A stretch of DNA of 64,000 nt from Sphingomonas sp. 28-66-16 (GCA_002281485.1 NCGF01000008.1:1-64000), one strand, 5' to 3'; counted from the first letter of the stretch, positions 36,467-46,888 are shown. The notes: generated by a model not told the origin, from the letters alone. Program-made: numbers and translations.

Positions 36467-36952
36467 TCAGGCGGCGAGCAGCTTCTCGATATCGGCCCGC
36501 AGGCTCTCGGGCGTGTCGTTGGGGGCATAGCGGCGCACGGTCTTGCCGCTGCGGTCGACGAGGAATTTTGTGAAATTCCATTTGATCGAGGTCGTGCCCA
36601 TCAGCCCCGGCGCGTCCTTGCGCAGCCGCTCGAACAACGGATCGGCGCCTGATCCGTTGACGTCGATCTTGGCGAAGACGGGGAAGGTCACGTCATAATT
36701 GACCGTGCAGAAATCGGCGATCTCGGCCGCATCGCCGGGCTCCTGCGCGCCGAACTGGTTGCACGGGAAGCCAAGCACCTCGAACCCCTGGTCGGCATAG
36801 TCGCGGTGCAGCGCCTCGAGCCCCTTATATTGCGGGGTGAAGCCGCATTTCGACGCGGTGTTGACGATCAGCAACACCTTGCCGGCATAGGCCGAGAGGT
36901 CGACCGGCTTGCCGTCGGCGCCCTTGACCTGAAAATCGGTGATCGCGGTCAT
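36467..36952 (-). CDS. Glutathione peroxidase family protein
   Basis: 161-residue thiol peroxidase. The peroxidatic cysteine is in NTASKCGFTPQY, followed by LGFPCNQFGAQEPG and KWNFTKFLVD (Gln, Trp, Asn tetrad). Bacterial members of this type usually use thioredoxin rather than glutathione (known of the family). Cytoplasmic, no signal peptide. ATG with GAGGAACA just ahead; the stop of the upstream GNAT gene overlaps the start (ATGA). Confidence 0.94.
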   Translation of the reverse strand: MTAITDFQVKGADGKPVDLSAYAGKVLLIVNTASKCGFTPQYKGLEALHRDYADQGFEVLGFPCNQFGAQEPGDAAEIADFCTVNYDVTFPVFAKIDVNGSGADPLFERLRKDAPGLMGTTSIKWNFTKFLVDRSGKTVRRYAPNDTPESLRADIEKLLAA

Positions 36953-37548
36953 TGTTCCTCCCCGTGCCGGCTGAGCAGATAGCGCAGATTCTGCTTCACC
37001 CCGGCCCATTCGCCGGCGATGATGGAATAGACGACGATATCGCGGATTCGTCCATCGATCACCTGATGATTGCGCAACACACCGTCGCGCTTGGCGCCGA
37101 GCCGCTCGATCGCCGTCTGCGAGCGCTTGTTGAACCAGTCGGTGCGGATCTGGACCACGTTGCAGTCCATCGCCTCGAACGCCTGGGTCAGCAGCAGCAG
37201 CTTGGCCTCGGTGTTGATGCCAGTGCGCTGGACCGATCTGGCGTAAAAGGTGCCGCCGATTTCCAGCCGCCGATGGTTTTGGTTCATCCGCATGAACCGG
37301 GTGAGCCCAACCAGCCTTGCGTCGGCGGCAATGACCGCGAACGGCATCGCCCGGCCAAAGTCGCGCTCGCGGAACGTCGCGGCCATGAAGGCGTCGGGGT
37401 CGGCCAGCCCCGAGACGTTGGTGAAAAACAGATCGGTCAGCGCCCCATCGGCCGCTGCGGCGACCAGCGCGTCGCGATCATCGCTCGCCAACGGCCGCAG
37501 CGTGACATGGCGGCCGACCAGCGTCGGCTGGTCGAGCCACGCGCTCAT
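36949..37548 (-). CDS. GNAT family N-acetyltransferase, RimJ/RimL-like
   Basis: 199 residues. Typical RimJ-like features: [41 protein letters not shown], and [26 protein letters not shown], the acetyl-CoA-binding and C-terminal region. The acceptor could be a protein N terminus or a small molecule; this cannot be told. It is coupled by 4-bp overlaps to lolD upstream and to the peroxidase gene downstream. Confidence 0.85.
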   Translation of the reverse strand: MSAWLDQPTLVGRHVTLRPLASDDRDALVAAAADGALTDLFFTNVSGLADPDAFMAATFRERDFGRAMPFAVIAADARLVGLTRFMRMNQNHRRLEIGGTFYARSVQRTGINTEAKLLLLTQAFEAMDCNVVQIRTDWFNKRSQTAIERLGAKRDGVLRNHQVIDGRIRDIVVYSIIAGEWAGVKQNLRYLLSRHGEEQ

Positions 37549-38270
37549 TCGAGCCGTCCCTCGTGCAGCCGCACCACTCGATCGACCTTGCGTGCCAGCC
37601 GTTCGTTATGCGTGGCGATCAGCGCCGAGGAGCCTTCGCCGCGCACCAGCCGGAGCAGTTCGGCGAGGACGATATCGGCGGTGTGTTCGTCGAGATTGCC
37701 CGTGGGTTCGTCGGCGAGCACCAGCGCCGGCCGGTTGGCGAGCGCGCGGGCGACCGCGACGCGCTGCTGTTCGCCGCCCGACAGCTGGCTCGGGCGGTGC
37801 GTCAGCCGATGGCCAAGGCCAAGCGCCGTCAACAGGTCGCGCGCGCGCGCCTCCGCCGCCGCGTGGGTGGCGCCGTGGATCAGGCAGGGCAGCACGACAT
37901 TCTCGGTCGCGTTGAAATCGGGCAGCAGGTGGTGGAACTGGTAGACGAAGCCGAGCTGGTCGCGGCGGACGAGGGTGCGCCCGTGGCTGTCGAGCTTGGC
38001 TGCCTCGACCCCGGCGATCAGGATCGACCCGCCGAAGCCGCCTTCGAGCAACCCGACCGCCTGGAGCAGCGTCGACTTGCCCGAACCCGACGGCCCGAGC
38101 AGCGCGACGACCTCGCCTCGGGCGATCGTCAGATCGACGCCGCGCAACACCTCGATCGTCGCGTCGCCCTGGACGAAGCTGCGCGTCAGCCCGGTGATGC
38201 CGAGCACCGGCGTGACATCCGACGCGGCGAGAGCGTGCGGCACGGGCGCCGCTGCGCTGGCGTCATTCAT
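37545..38270 (-). CDS. lolD: Lipoprotein-releasing ABC transporter ATPase
   Basis: ATPase of the Lol system that releases outer-membrane lipoproteins from the inner membrane to LolA. 241 residues: Walker [11 protein letters not shown]-loop [18 protein letters not shown], signature LSGGEQQR, Walker [14 protein letters not shown]-loop ATHNERLA. The FHHLLPDF sequence is typical of LolD within the MacB/FtsE group. The start overlaps the stop of the permease gene by 8 bp. Confidence 0.93.
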   Translation of the reverse strand: MNDASAAAPVPHALAASDVTPVLGITGLTRSFVQGDATIEVLRGVDLTIARGEVVALLGPSGSGKSTLLQAVGLLEGGFGGSILIAGVEAAKLDSHGRTLVRRDQLGFVYQFHHLLPDFNATENVVLPCLIHGATHAAAEARARDLLTALGLGHRLTHRPSQLSGGEQQRVAVARALANRPALVLADEPTGNLDEHTADIVLAELLRLVRGEGSSALIATHNERLARKVDRVVRLHEGRLE

Positions 38271-39513
38271 AGCGCAGCACCTGTACGGGATCGGTATTCG
38301 CCGCCTTGAATGCCGGATAAAGCGTTGCGAGGAAGCTGAAGATCAGCGCCATCAGCGCGATCACGGTGATCTCGACGGGGTTGGGCTTCGAGGGCAATTC
38401 GGTGAGATAGCGGATCGACGGGTCCCAGAGATTCTGCCCGGTCACGAGCTGGATGAAATTCACCACGCTCTGCCGGTAGAACAGAAAGACGAAACCGAGC
38501 GCGAGCCCGGCGATCATGCCGAGGGCGCCGATCGTCGTGCCGACCACCATGAAGATCCGGATCAAGCCGCCGCGGGTGGCGCCCATCGTCCGCAGGATGG
38601 CGATGTCACGCGTCTTGGCGCGGACCAGCATGATCAGCGAGGACAGAATGTTGAACACCGCGACCAGGATGATGATCGACAGCACGGTGAACATCGCGAT
38701 CCGTTCGACCTCGAGCGCTTCGAACAATTGCGCATTCATCTGACGCCAGTCGGACAACAAGCCGCGAGTGCCGACCTTGGCCGCAAGCGGCGCCAGAATC
38801 GTCCCGACCCGATCGGCATCGACGGTGTTGAGTTCGACCATCCCCACCGAATCGCCCATCAGCAGCAAGGTCTGGGCGTCCTCCATCGGCATCAGCACAT
38901 AGGCCTTGTCGTAATCATAGACGCCGATCTCGAAGATGGCGCCGACGGTGTAGCTGACGATCCGGGGGACCGTGCCGAAGGGCGTCGTCTGGCCCTGCGG
39001 GCTGATCAGCGATATTTCGCTGCCCACCTGGGCGCCAAGCGCTTCGGCGAGCCGCGACCCGATCGCGACGCGACCGCTGCCCGGCGTCAGCGCACCGAGC
39101 GTGCCGCTCAGGACCTTGCCCTTGAGCGTGGGGTTGGCGCGAATGTCCTGAACGCGCATGCCGCGTACCAGAACCGCCTCGACGCGGCCGTTGAAGCTCG
39201 ACATCAGCGGCTGTTCGATCAGCGGCGTCGCCTCGGTAACCCCCGGGGTCGCACGGGCTTCCCTGATGATCTCGCGCCAGTCGGTGAGCTGACCGCCATA
39301 GCCCTGGATCACCGCATGGCCATTGAGCCCGACGATCTTGTCGAACAGTTCGGCGCGAAAGCCGTTCATCACGCTCATCACGATGACCAGCGCCGCGACG
39401 CCGAGCATCACGGCGGCCAGGCTGATGCCGGCGACCAGGAAAATGAAGGCCTCGCCCTTGCCGGGGAGCAGATAGCGCCGCGCGATCATGCGTTCGTAGC
39501 GCGATAGGAGCAT
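38263..39513 (-). CDS. lolC: Lipoprotein-releasing ABC transporter permease (LolC/LolE family)
   Basis: 416 residues: N-terminal cytoplasmic [21 protein letters not shown]1 ([23 protein letters not shown]), a large periplasmic domain, and three C-terminal TM segments with the ABC permease FtsX-like fold ([29 protein letters not shown]). Only one permease gene is present; alphaproteobacteria often use a single LolC/E-type protein, so a homodimer is likely. I chose the ATG giving [15 protein letters not shown]; a longer frame would add 47 non-conserved residues. Confidence 0.9.
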   Translation of the reverse strand: MLLSRYERMIARRYLLPGKGEAFIFLVAGISLAAVMLGVAALVIVMSVMNGFRAELFDKIVGLNGHAVIQGYGGQLTDWREIIREARATPGVTEATPLIEQPLMSSFNGRVEAVLVRGMRVQDIRANPTLKGKVLSGTLGALTPGSGRVAIGSRLAEALGAQVGSEISLISPQGQTTPFGTVPRIVSYTVGAIFEIGVYDYDKAYVLMPMEDAQTLLLMGDSVGMVELNTVDADRVGTILAPLAAKVGTRGLLSDWRQMNAQLFEALEVERIAMFTVLSIIILVAVFNILSSLIMLVRAKTRDIAILRTMGATRGGLIRIFMVVGTTIGALGMIAGLALGFVFLFYRQSVVNFIQLVTGQNLWDPSIRYLTELPSKPNPVEITVIALMALIFSFLATLYPAFKAANTDPVQVLRYE

Positions 39514-39682
39514 GAGCAGCTTTTCCAGCCCCGCCCGGGATTGGGCAAGTCGCTCTACGGCGGGCGCTCGGCGCTGGCAACCATGTCTGGGCTGTTGCGC
39601 ATTCGCCACAGGGTGCGTCCAATCGTGGGGGCGAGCGGGATTTGGCGATGACAAATAGCCTCGCAGAACCTAGCGTTATCGG

Positions 39683-39823
39683 ACTGACACACAGGCAAGG
39701 CCGTGGTTCGGGGAAAGTGTCCGGGGCTCGTCATCAGGGGCGGCGAAGGACCGGAGACAATTCAAGGGGGCTGACGAGCAATCGTCACGCAGGCGCCCGG
39801 GCTGTAGTTCAGCCCGGGCGTTT
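39683..39823 (+). ncRNA. Candidate small RNA
   Basis: About 140 nt. Upstream is ATGACA-N17-TAGCGT (39648-39676), a passable sigma70-type promoter. Within it lies a 6-bp hairpin TGACGA-GCAA-TCGTCA (39772-39787) capped by a GNRA tetraloop, then an 11-bp GC hairpin (arms 39794-39804 and 39810-39820) and TTT. No protein frame fits. I do not recognise the RNA; it does not match SRP RNA, 6S or RNase P as far as I can see. Confidence 0.35.
39794..39823 (+). terminator. Terminator-like hairpin
   Basis: Perfect 11-bp stem CGCCCGGGCTG/CAGCCCGGGCG with a 5-nt loop TAGTT, followed by TTT and then CGC. The T tract is short, so termination may be partial. No protein gene on the plus strand ends before it, which is the main argument for an upstream RNA gene. 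Confidence 0.5.
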
Positions 39824-39864
39824 CGCATATCCGGCCTTGCGCTTTTTTTGCCAGCGATCCCTCT

Positions 39865-39894
39865 TGACCCGTCGTCAGGCGATCCCAAATTATT
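39865..39894 (+). promoter_or_regulatory. Candidate sigma-32 heat shock promoter of hsp20
   Basis: CTTGAC (39865-39870), then 15 nt, then CCCAAAT (39886-39892), close to the RpoH pattern CTTG-N17/18-CYTATNT of alphaproteobacteria. It would start transcription near 39900, at the first base of the first leader hairpin. The match of the -10 part is moderate. Confidence 0.5.
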
Positions 39895-39897
39895 GCC

Positions 39898-39994
39898 ATG
39901 ACGCAGTGCCTTTTGCGGGCTGCGTCATCAGGCGTCGCGCAATTGCGGACGCCGGAAATCGACAACGATCATTTTGCTCATTGGAGGATTTGAC
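39898..39994 (+). promoter_or_regulatory. ROSE-type RNA thermometer in the hsp20 leader
   Basis: The predicted 97-nt leader folds into three hairpins in a row: 39898-39906/39920-39928 (9 bp), 39931-39936/39948-39953 with an inner CGC-AATT-GCG, and a last one that pairs TGCTC (39975-39979) with GAGGA (39984-39988), including a G-G opposition. That last hairpin holds the Shine-Dalgarno GGAGGA. The sequence TTTTGCTCATTGGAGGAT is very close to the ROSE core known from rhizobial small heat shock genes, where melting at high temperature frees the ribosome site. Confidence 0.7.
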
Positions 39995-40462
39995 ATGCGT
40001 CAGTTTGATTTGACCCCCTATCGCCGCTCGGCCATCGGCTTCGACCGGCTGTTCGACATGCTGGAGGCCAGTTCGCGGCAGACCGCGACCGAAAATTACC
40101 CGCCGTTCAATCTCGAACGGGTGGCCGATAATCATTATCGGATCACCATCGCCGTCGCCGGTTTCAGCCGCGACGAGATCGAGATCACCGCGCAGCAGAA
40201 TCTGCTGCTGGTGAAGGGCAAGAAGGATGAGCAGGCGACCAATGCCAGCGCCTTCCTCCACCTCGGCATCGCCAATCGCAGCTTCGAGCGCCGTTTCGAG
40301 CTCGCCGATTTCGTGCGTGTCGACGATGCCCGGCTGAACGACGGGCTGCTGACGGTCGATCTCGTCCGCGAGGTGCCCGAAGCGATGAAGCCGAAGACGA
40401 TCGCGATCAAGAGCGGTGCCCCGCTCACCGCGATCGAAGGCGGAACCGCCGAGGCCGCGTAA
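39995..40462 (+). CDS. hsp20: Small heat shock protein, Hsp20/IbpA family
   Basis: ATP-independent holdase that binds unfolding proteins. 155 residues: N-terminal RQFDLTPYRRSAIGFDRLFDML as in IbpA-type proteins, then the alpha-crystallin domain (YPPFNLERVADNHYRITIAVAGF, RDEIEITAQQNLLLVKGKK, FLHLGIANRSFERRF, DARLNDGLLTVDLVREVPE). ATG is preceded by GGAGGA with 6-nt spacing. Control is probably double: an RpoH promoter and a ROSE thermometer in the leader. Confidence 0.95.
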   Translation: MRQFDLTPYRRSAIGFDRLFDMLEASSRQTATENYPPFNLERVADNHYRITIAVAGFSRDEIEITAQQNLLLVKGKKDEQATNASAFLHLGIANRSFERRFELADFVRVDDARLNDGLLTVDLVREVPEAMKPKTIAIKSGAPLTAIEGGTAEAA

Positions 40463-40495
40463 GCGCGCGGCGCTTCAACGCTTCGACGGCGTCGA

Positions 40496-41266
40496 TCATG
40501 GGGTGTCCGGGCCTTGCCCGGGCACCTCTTCTGTATCCGGGGGCGGGCGATCGACGACCCAGGTATGATCCTCGACGATGACGCTGGGAATCGGCTTGCC
40601 GGCAGCATTGCGGCGCGGCTTGAAGCGGAACCGTTCGGTGATCAGCCGGCAGGTGACGCCATCAAGCTCGGCATTGCCGCTCGACCGCACCACCGTGCAG
40701 TCGGTTACCCTGCCCTTCACCCCGACGACATAGCGGACAAAGAGCGTCCCGCCGATCCCCGCTTCGAATGGACCCCGGGGATAATCGCGACCGGTGATCC
40801 GGCCGCCGGTCCGGCGCAGGGGCGTGCCGCTTCCCCCGCCATCGCCGTCGCCGCGCCCGCCGCTGCCGGAGCCGTCTCCCGAGCCGCCGCTGCCGGTACC
40901 CGGTCCGCGGACCAGACTGGCGCCGGCGTCGGGGGCGGCGTCATTGCCCGCCTCGAGCGCCACGGCCACCGGCGGCGGTGTCGGCGGCAGGATCACGGGC
41001 GGCGGCGCCACCACCTCGGTCGGCTTCGCCTTCAGATTGGCCGGCGACGCGGCCCCCTGCGGCTTCGGCGCGGCCTGATGTTTCGGTCGCGGCGGATCGA
41101 TCGCGGGCGTCGGCGGGGGAGTGACGACGAACAGCTTCAGCGCGTCCGGCAGCTGGCGGGGAAAGCCGACCGTCAGCCCCACGACCAGCAGGTAGCCGAG
41201 CGTCAGCTGGAGCAGAATGGCCGCCAGCGCGGCCTTCCAACGATCATGATCGGCCGACAAGTCCAT
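40496..41266 (-). CDS. tonB: TonB-like energy transducer
   Basis: 256 residues: one N-terminal TM helix (AILLQLTLGYLLVVGLTVGF), a proline-rich linker (TPPPTPAIDPPRPKHQ, APPPVILPPTPPPVAV), a Gly/Ser-rich stretch (GSGGSGDGSGSGGRGDGDGG), and a C-terminal TonB domain (YPRGPFEAGIGGTLFVRYVV, GRVTDCTVVRSSGNAELDG, RFRFKPRRNAAGKPI). It would link proton motive force to TonB-dependent receptors. exbB/exbD are not adjacent. It is convergent with hsp20, 33 bp apart. Confidence 0.88.
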   Translation of the reverse strand: MDLSADHDRWKAALAAILLQLTLGYLLVVGLTVGFPRQLPDALKLFVVTPPPTPAIDPPRPKHQAAPKPQGAASPANLKAKPTEVVAPPPVILPPTPPPVAVALEAGNDAAPDAGASLVRGPGTGSGGSGDGSGSGGRGDGDGGGSGTPLRRTGGRITGRDYPRGPFEAGIGGTLFVRYVVGVKGRVTDCTVVRSSGNAELDGVTCRLITERFRFKPRRNAAGKPIPSVIVEDHTWVVDRPPPDTEEVPGQGPDTP

Positions 41267-41346
41267 GGCAATCCAACGCGATATCCTGCTGCACAGGACG
41301 ACTAGCTATCGCATGCCGGATGAACCCGGCGTTGCTCGCGCGGCTG

Positions 41347-42981
<1,635 letters not shown>

Positions 42982-43082
42982 GGGAGAAAATGCCTAGCGT
43001 TGATTGCGCCACAGGGGCAAGCGCGCGACTCCGTTCGGGCGCGCAAAAAAATGACATTCGACGAGCGGTGGTCGCGCGGCGA

Positions 43083-43496
43083 TCAGCGCTCGAGCGGGAC
43101 GCTGCTGTTGCCCGCAGGCGCGGCGACGTTGCCCTGAGCATCGGCGGCGGCGGCGACCGCGGCGGCCGATTGCGGCGCGCCGGCCAGTGGCGCGGGCGCT
43201 GCCGGTGCGGCCCCCGGGATTGCAGTCGGCGCGGGCGCCTGGCGTGCCAATGCCGGATCGATCGACTGCGAATGACGCATCGCAGCGAGGAAGGCGAGCA
43301 AAATGCTGAGCCCGACGAACAGCGACGCCAGCACCGATGTCGCCCGCGTCAGAAAATCGGCTGCCCCTCGCGCCGACATCAGCCCCGACGGGCTACCGCC
43401 CATACCGAGCCCGCCGCCTTCTGAGCGCTGCATCAGGATCACGCCGACGAGCGCGGCGGCAATGATGGCGTGAACCACAAGCAGGAAGGTGAACAT
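43083..43496 (-). CDS. secG: Preprotein translocase subunit SecG
   Basis: 137 residues. First TM helix at 3-23 (LLVVHAIIAAALVGVILMQ), the characteristic RSEGGGLGMGG loop, ADFLTRATSVLASLFVGLSILLAFLA as second TM, and a long Ala/Pro-rich tail (APAPTAIPGAAPAAPAPLAGA) common in alphaproteobacterial SecG. Helps protein export through SecYEG. The ATG is the family start. Upstream is the 178-bp divergent region shared with marR. Confidence 0.94.
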   Translation of the reverse strand: MFTFLLVVHAIIAAALVGVILMQRSEGGGLGMGGSPSGLMSARGAADFLTRATSVLASLFVGLSILLAFLAAMRHSQSIDPALARQAPAPTAIPGAAPAAPAPLAGAPQSAAAVAAAADAQGNVAAPAGNSSVPLER

Positions 43497-43674
43497 GGGT
43501 TTGAAATTTTTCCGTCAACAGCGAAGGCGGGCACATAGGCGACCCGTCGCCGGCGATCAACCTCCCTGCCGGCGCCGCGCCGCAAAACTATTCGTTGCAT
43601 GGCTGAAACCGTCGGCCTGTCGAGGCGTTGTCTTCAAGCAACCACGCTTCATTTATAGTTAGTTAACCCAGGCC

Positions 43675-44046
43675 ATGTCGATGACCCTTGTCAATTCAAC
43701 CACCGGACAATCGCTGTCCCGCTGGATGTCGGCCCTGATCGACTATGTCCGGTCGGGCGAGCCCGATCTCACCAACCGTCAGATGGCGCTGCTGATGCTC
43801 GTCTATCTCGATCCTGGGCCCCATACCGTGCGCGGGCTGGCCCATCAGCTCGACGTTTCGAAGCCCGTCATCACTCGCGCCTTGAACAGACTTGGTAGCC
43901 TCGGCTATCTGCGCCGACAACGTGACGATCGCGACCGCCGCAATATCTATGTCGCGCGCACGGCTGAAGGGGCACATTTTCTTGAAGATTTCGGGCAATT
44001 TCTCGCCAATGAGGGAGCCTCCGGGGCCCGAACGGCCAACGCGTAG
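43675..44046 (+). CDS. MarR family transcriptional regulator
   Basis: 123 residues with a winged helix: TNRQMALLMLVYLDPGPHTV, RGLAHQLDVSKPVITRALNRLGSLGYLRRQ (recognition helix), RDDRDRRNIYVARTAEG (wing). It starts a co-directional run of SH3 protein, argC, zwf and the Entner-Doudoroff genes, but whether it controls them is inference. A TATAGT (43654-43659) -10-like hexamer and an AT-rich stretch with GTTAAC lie just upstream and could include its own operator. The next gene overlaps its 3' end by 38 bp. Confidence 0.9.
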   Translation: MSMTLVNSTTGQSLSRWMSALIDYVRSGEPDLTNRQMALLMLVYLDPGPHTVRGLAHQLDVSKPVITRALNRLGSLGYLRRQRDDRDRRNIYVARTAEGAHFLEDFGQFLANEGASGARTANA

Positions 44047-44386
44047 GAGTTTTTCCCTGGCCGGACCAAGCGCCACGCTCGATCCGCTGGTCAATGCCGT
44101 GCGCGACGATCTCGCCGACATTCGCCTCGCTGAATACGTATTCGCTCCGCATTATGCCGCGCCGCTCGCTATGGTGGCGACAAGACCCGCTGTGCTGCGG
44201 TCGGCGGCGTCGAAGGATGCATCGGTGATCACGCAACTTCAGGCCGGTGCCGCCTTCGAAGCGCTCGATTTCGCCAAGGGGTTCGCCTGGGGGATCGCGC
44301 GGGGCGCGGGCCGCGTGGGCTATGTCGATCAGGCGTCGCTGGCGATGGCGTCCGATGCGGCCGACGGAGGGCCGGCCGCGCCATGA
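44009..44386 (+). CDS. SH3-like domain protein
   Basis: 125 residues. The recognisable part (DDLADIRLAEYVFAPHYAAPLAMVATRPAVLRS, then GAAFEALDFAKGFAWGIARGAGRVGYVD) resembles the N-terminal SH3 domain of NlpC/P60 endopeptidases, but no NlpC catalytic domain follows. It could be a stand-alone SH3 adaptor. The ATG lies inside marR, in another frame; no signal peptide is seen. Its stop overlaps argC (ATGA). Confidence 0.75.
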   Translation: MREPPGPERPTRRSFSLAGPSATLDPLVNAVRDDLADIRLAEYVFAPHYAAPLAMVATRPAVLRSAASKDASVITQLQAGAAFEALDFAKGFAWGIARGAGRVGYVDQASLAMASDAADGGPAAP

Positions 44387-45315
44387 CCGTCGCGATCTTC
44401 ATCGACGGGGCGGTCGGTACGACCGGGCTCGAAATCGCCGATCGGCTTGGTGGACGCCCCGAGATCGCGCTGATCGCGCTCGCCGACAACGATCGGAAGG
44501 ACCCGGCAAAGCGCGCCGAAGCGCTCAATGCCGCCGAGTTCGTGATCCTCTGCCTGCCCGACGACGCCGCCCGTGAGGCCGTGGCGATGATCGACAATCC
44601 GCGCACGCGCGTCATCGATGCCTCGACCGCGCACCGCACTGCCGATGGCTGGACCTACGGCTTTGCCGAAGTCGAACCCGGCCAGACCACGGCGATCGCC
44701 GAGGCGCCGCGAGTCAGCAACCCAGGCTGTTATCCGACCGGCTTCCTCGCCCTGGTGCGCCCGCTCGTGCGCGCCGGGATCGTGCCGCACGACTGGCCGC
44801 TGACCGTCAACGCGGTATCGGGCTATTCGGGCGGCGGCAAATCGATGATCGCCGAGTTCGAGACGGGGGCCGCAGCGACCGCCTATCGCGCCTACGCGCT
44901 CAGGCTGGCCCACAAGCATGTCGCCGAAATGCAGAAGCACGCCCGGATCGCGCACCCGCCGATCTTCACCCCCGCCGTCGCCAACAGCTATCGCGGCATG
45001 ATCGTCGAGGTGCCGCTGCCGCTGCACGCGCTGCCGCGCCGGCCGACGCTGGCGGCGTGCGAGGCGGCGCTGCGCGAAGCCTATCGCGACAGTCCGCTCA
45101 TCACTGTCGCCGATTCGGGCGATCTCGCGCTGGTGACGATCGAGGCCGATGCCGCCACCGATCGCATGACGCTGCGCGTCTGCGGCAATGCCGAGAGCGG
45201 CCAGGCGCGGCTGATCGCGACGCTCGACAATCTCGGCAAGGGCGCGAGCGGCGCGGCGGTGCAGAATCTGAACATCATGGCGGGGCTCGATCCGGTCGCC
45301 GGCCTCATCCTGTGA
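44383..45315 (+). CDS. argC: N-acetyl-gamma-glutamyl-phosphate reductase (type 2)
   Basis: NADPH-dependent reduction of N-acetylglutamyl phosphate in arginine biosynthesis. 310 residues, the short type-2 form. N terminus FIDGAVGTTGLEIADRL (Rossmann), LPDDAAREAV, DASTAHR, and the catalytic cysteine in SNPGCYPTGFLALVRPL. It is in a row with zwf (13 bp gap). Its presence in front of sugar genes has no metabolic reason that I see. Confidence 0.94.
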   Translation: MTVAIFIDGAVGTTGLEIADRLGGRPEIALIALADNDRKDPAKRAEALNAAEFVILCLPDDAAREAVAMIDNPRTRVIDASTAHRTADGWTYGFAEVEPGQTTAIAEAPRVSNPGCYPTGFLALVRPLVRAGIVPHDWPLTVNAVSGYSGGGKSMIAEFETGAAATAYRAYALRLAHKHVAEMQKHARIAHPPIFTPAVANSYRGMIVEVPLPLHALPRRPTLAACEAALREAYRDSPLITVADSGDLALVTIEADAATDRMTLRVCGNAESGQARLIATLDNLGKGASGAAVQNLNIMAGLDPVAGLIL

Positions 45316-45328
45316 AGGGGAAAGCGGC

Positions 45329-46792
45329 ATGACTCGTCAGCCTTTCGGTCAATTGCTGCTGTTCGGCGCGACCGGCGATCTGGCCCAGCGGATGCTGTTG
45401 CCGTCGCTGTTCGGGCTGCACGCCGACGGCTTGTTGCCGGCGAGCCTGTCGATCACCGGCACCGCCCGATCGGCGCTGGATGATGCCGGCTATCGTGCCT
45501 TCGTCGCGAAGGCGCTCGACACTTTTCTGCCCGCCGATCGCGCGCAAAGCGATGCGATCGCATCGTTTCTCGATCGGGTGCACTATCAGCCGCTCGATGC
45601 CTCGACGATCGAGGGATTCGACGCGCTGGCCGAGAAGCTCGGCGATATATCGGGCGGGCTCGCCATTTTCCTGTCGACCGCACCATCGCTGTTCCGGCCG
45701 ACGATCAAGGGGCTCGAATCGGCCGGGCTTGCCGGCCCCAACGTCCGGATCGGGCTCGAAAAGCCGCTCGGCCACGATCTGAGCTCGAGCCGCGACATCA
45801 ACGATGCCGTGGCCGAGGTCTTTCCCGAGGAGCGGACGTTCAGGATCGATCACTATCTGGGCAAGGAGACAGTCCAGAACATTCTTGCCCTTCGCTTCGG
45901 CAATACGTTGTTCGAGCCGATCTGGAACGCCCAGGCGATCGATCATGTTCAGATCACGATCGCCGAAACCGTCGGGCTCGAGGGACGCGCCGGCTATTAT
46001 GACGGATCGGGCGCGCTGCGCGACATGGTCCAGAACCATATGCTGCAGCTGCTCGCGCTGATCGCGATGGAGCCCCCTGCCCGCTTCGACGGCACCGCGA
46101 TCCGCGACGAAAAGGTCAAGGTGCTGCGCTCGCTCCGCCCGATCAGCGAGGCCGATGCGCCGACGCTGACGGTCACCGGCCAATATACCGCCGGGGCGGT
46201 GAAGGGCGAGATCGTGCGTGGCTATATCGACGAACTCGAAGGCCCTTCGATCACCGAGACATTCGTCGCGATCAAGGCCAATGTCGACAACTGGCGCTGG
46301 CAGGGCGTGCCCTTCTATCTGCGGACGGGCAAACGATTGCCGGCGCGGCACTCCGAAATCGCGATCCAGTTCAAGCCGGTACCGCATTCGATGTTCGCCG
46401 CGCGCGGTGGCAAGCTGCAACCCAACACGCTGGTCATCCGTTTGCAGCCCGAGGAATATATCCGCTTGCTGGTGATGGCCAAGGAGCCGGGCCTCGATCG
46501 TGACGGCGTGCGGCTGCGCGAAGTGCCGCTCGATCTCAGCCTCGACACCCAGTTCGCGGGCTCGCGGCGCCGGATTGCTTACGAACGGCTGCTGCTCGAC
46601 CTGATCGAGGGAGACCCGACCTTGTTCGTGCGGCGCGACGAGGTCGAGGCGCAGTGGGAATGGATCGATGCGATCCGGGCCGGATGGGAGGCGAACGACG
46701 TGAAGCCCAAAGCCTATGCTTCGGGTAGCTGGGGACCATCGGCCGCGATCGCGCTGACCGAACGCGATGGTGTGACCTGGCACGACGAGTGA
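45329..46792 (+). CDS. zwf: Glucose-6-phosphate 1-dehydrogenase
   Basis: Oxidises glucose-6-phosphate to 6-phosphogluconolactone, the entry to the Entner-Doudoroff pathway. 487 residues: LLLFGATGDLAQRMLLPSLF (NADP site), EKPLGHDL, the active-site RIDHYLGKETVQNILALRFGN, and the C-terminal domain with WQGVPFYLRTGKRLP. ATG start after GGGAAAGCGGC. It opens the contiguous zwf-pgl-edd-glk-eda set. Confidence 0.97.
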   Translation: MTRQPFGQLLLFGATGDLAQRMLLPSLFGLHADGLLPASLSITGTARSALDDAGYRAFVAKALDTFLPADRAQSDAIASFLDRVHYQPLDASTIEGFDALAEKLGDISGGLAIFLSTAPSLFRPTIKGLESAGLAGPNVRIGLEKPLGHDLSSSRDINDAVAEVFPEERTFRIDHYLGKETVQNILALRFGNTLFEPIWNAQAIDHVQITIAETVGLEGRAGYYDGSGALRDMVQNHMLQLLALIAMEPPARFDGTAIRDEKVKVLRSLRPISEADAPTLTVTGQYTAGAVKGEIVRGYIDELEGPSITETFVAIKANVDNWRWQGVPFYLRTGKRLPARHSEIAIQFKPVPHSMFAARGGKLQPNTLVIRLQPEEYIRLLVMAKEPGLDRDGVRLREVPLDLSLDTQFAGSRRRIAYERLLLDLIEGDPTLFVRRDEVEAQWEWIDAIRAGWEANDVKPKAYASGSWGPSAAIALTERDGVTWHDE

Positions 46793-46871
46793 CCACTGAC
46801 GGCAACCCGATCGCGACCCGACGGACGTGAGCCGGGCTCTCGCGGGCGGGCCGGCGGTGGGTGGGGCAGGT

Positions 46872-46888
46872 GCCGGATCGAGTCCGGC
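46872..46888. repeat. Hairpin in the zwf-pgl spacer
   Basis: GCCGGA-TCGAG-TCCGGC, 6-bp perfect stem with 5-nt loop, in the 125-bp spacer between zwf and pgl. No T tract follows, so it may mark an mRNA processing point or nothing. The rest of the spacer is GC-rich and has a GGAG site at 46909-46912 for pgl. Confidence 0.4.

Larger units (their letters stand above)
39514..39994. other. 480-bp intergenic region with candidate sRNA and hsp20 control region
   Basis: The longest stretch without a protein gene, between the divergent lolC/E and hsp20 genes. Its left part (39514-39647) shows no feature I can support beyond being upstream of lolC/E. The middle (39648-39823) holds a promoter-like pair, a GNRA hairpin and a terminator-like hairpin. 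The right part (39865-39994) holds a heat shock promoter and a ROSE-like leader. These are listed separately. Confidence 0.8.

Noticed and set aside
39709-39735. Resemblance to the RNase P RNA P4 region (GGGGAAAGT...CCGGGGCTC)
   Set aside because: The spacing is wrong, the other universal P RNA segments are missing, and the region is too short.
40463-40495. Bidirectional terminator between hsp20 and tonB
   Set aside because: GC-rich self-complementarity is present but no convincing stem followed by a T tract.
43620-43674. MarR operator upstream of the MarR gene
   Set aside because: AT-rich sequence with GTTAAC is present, but no clear long palindrome; not enough to annotate a site.
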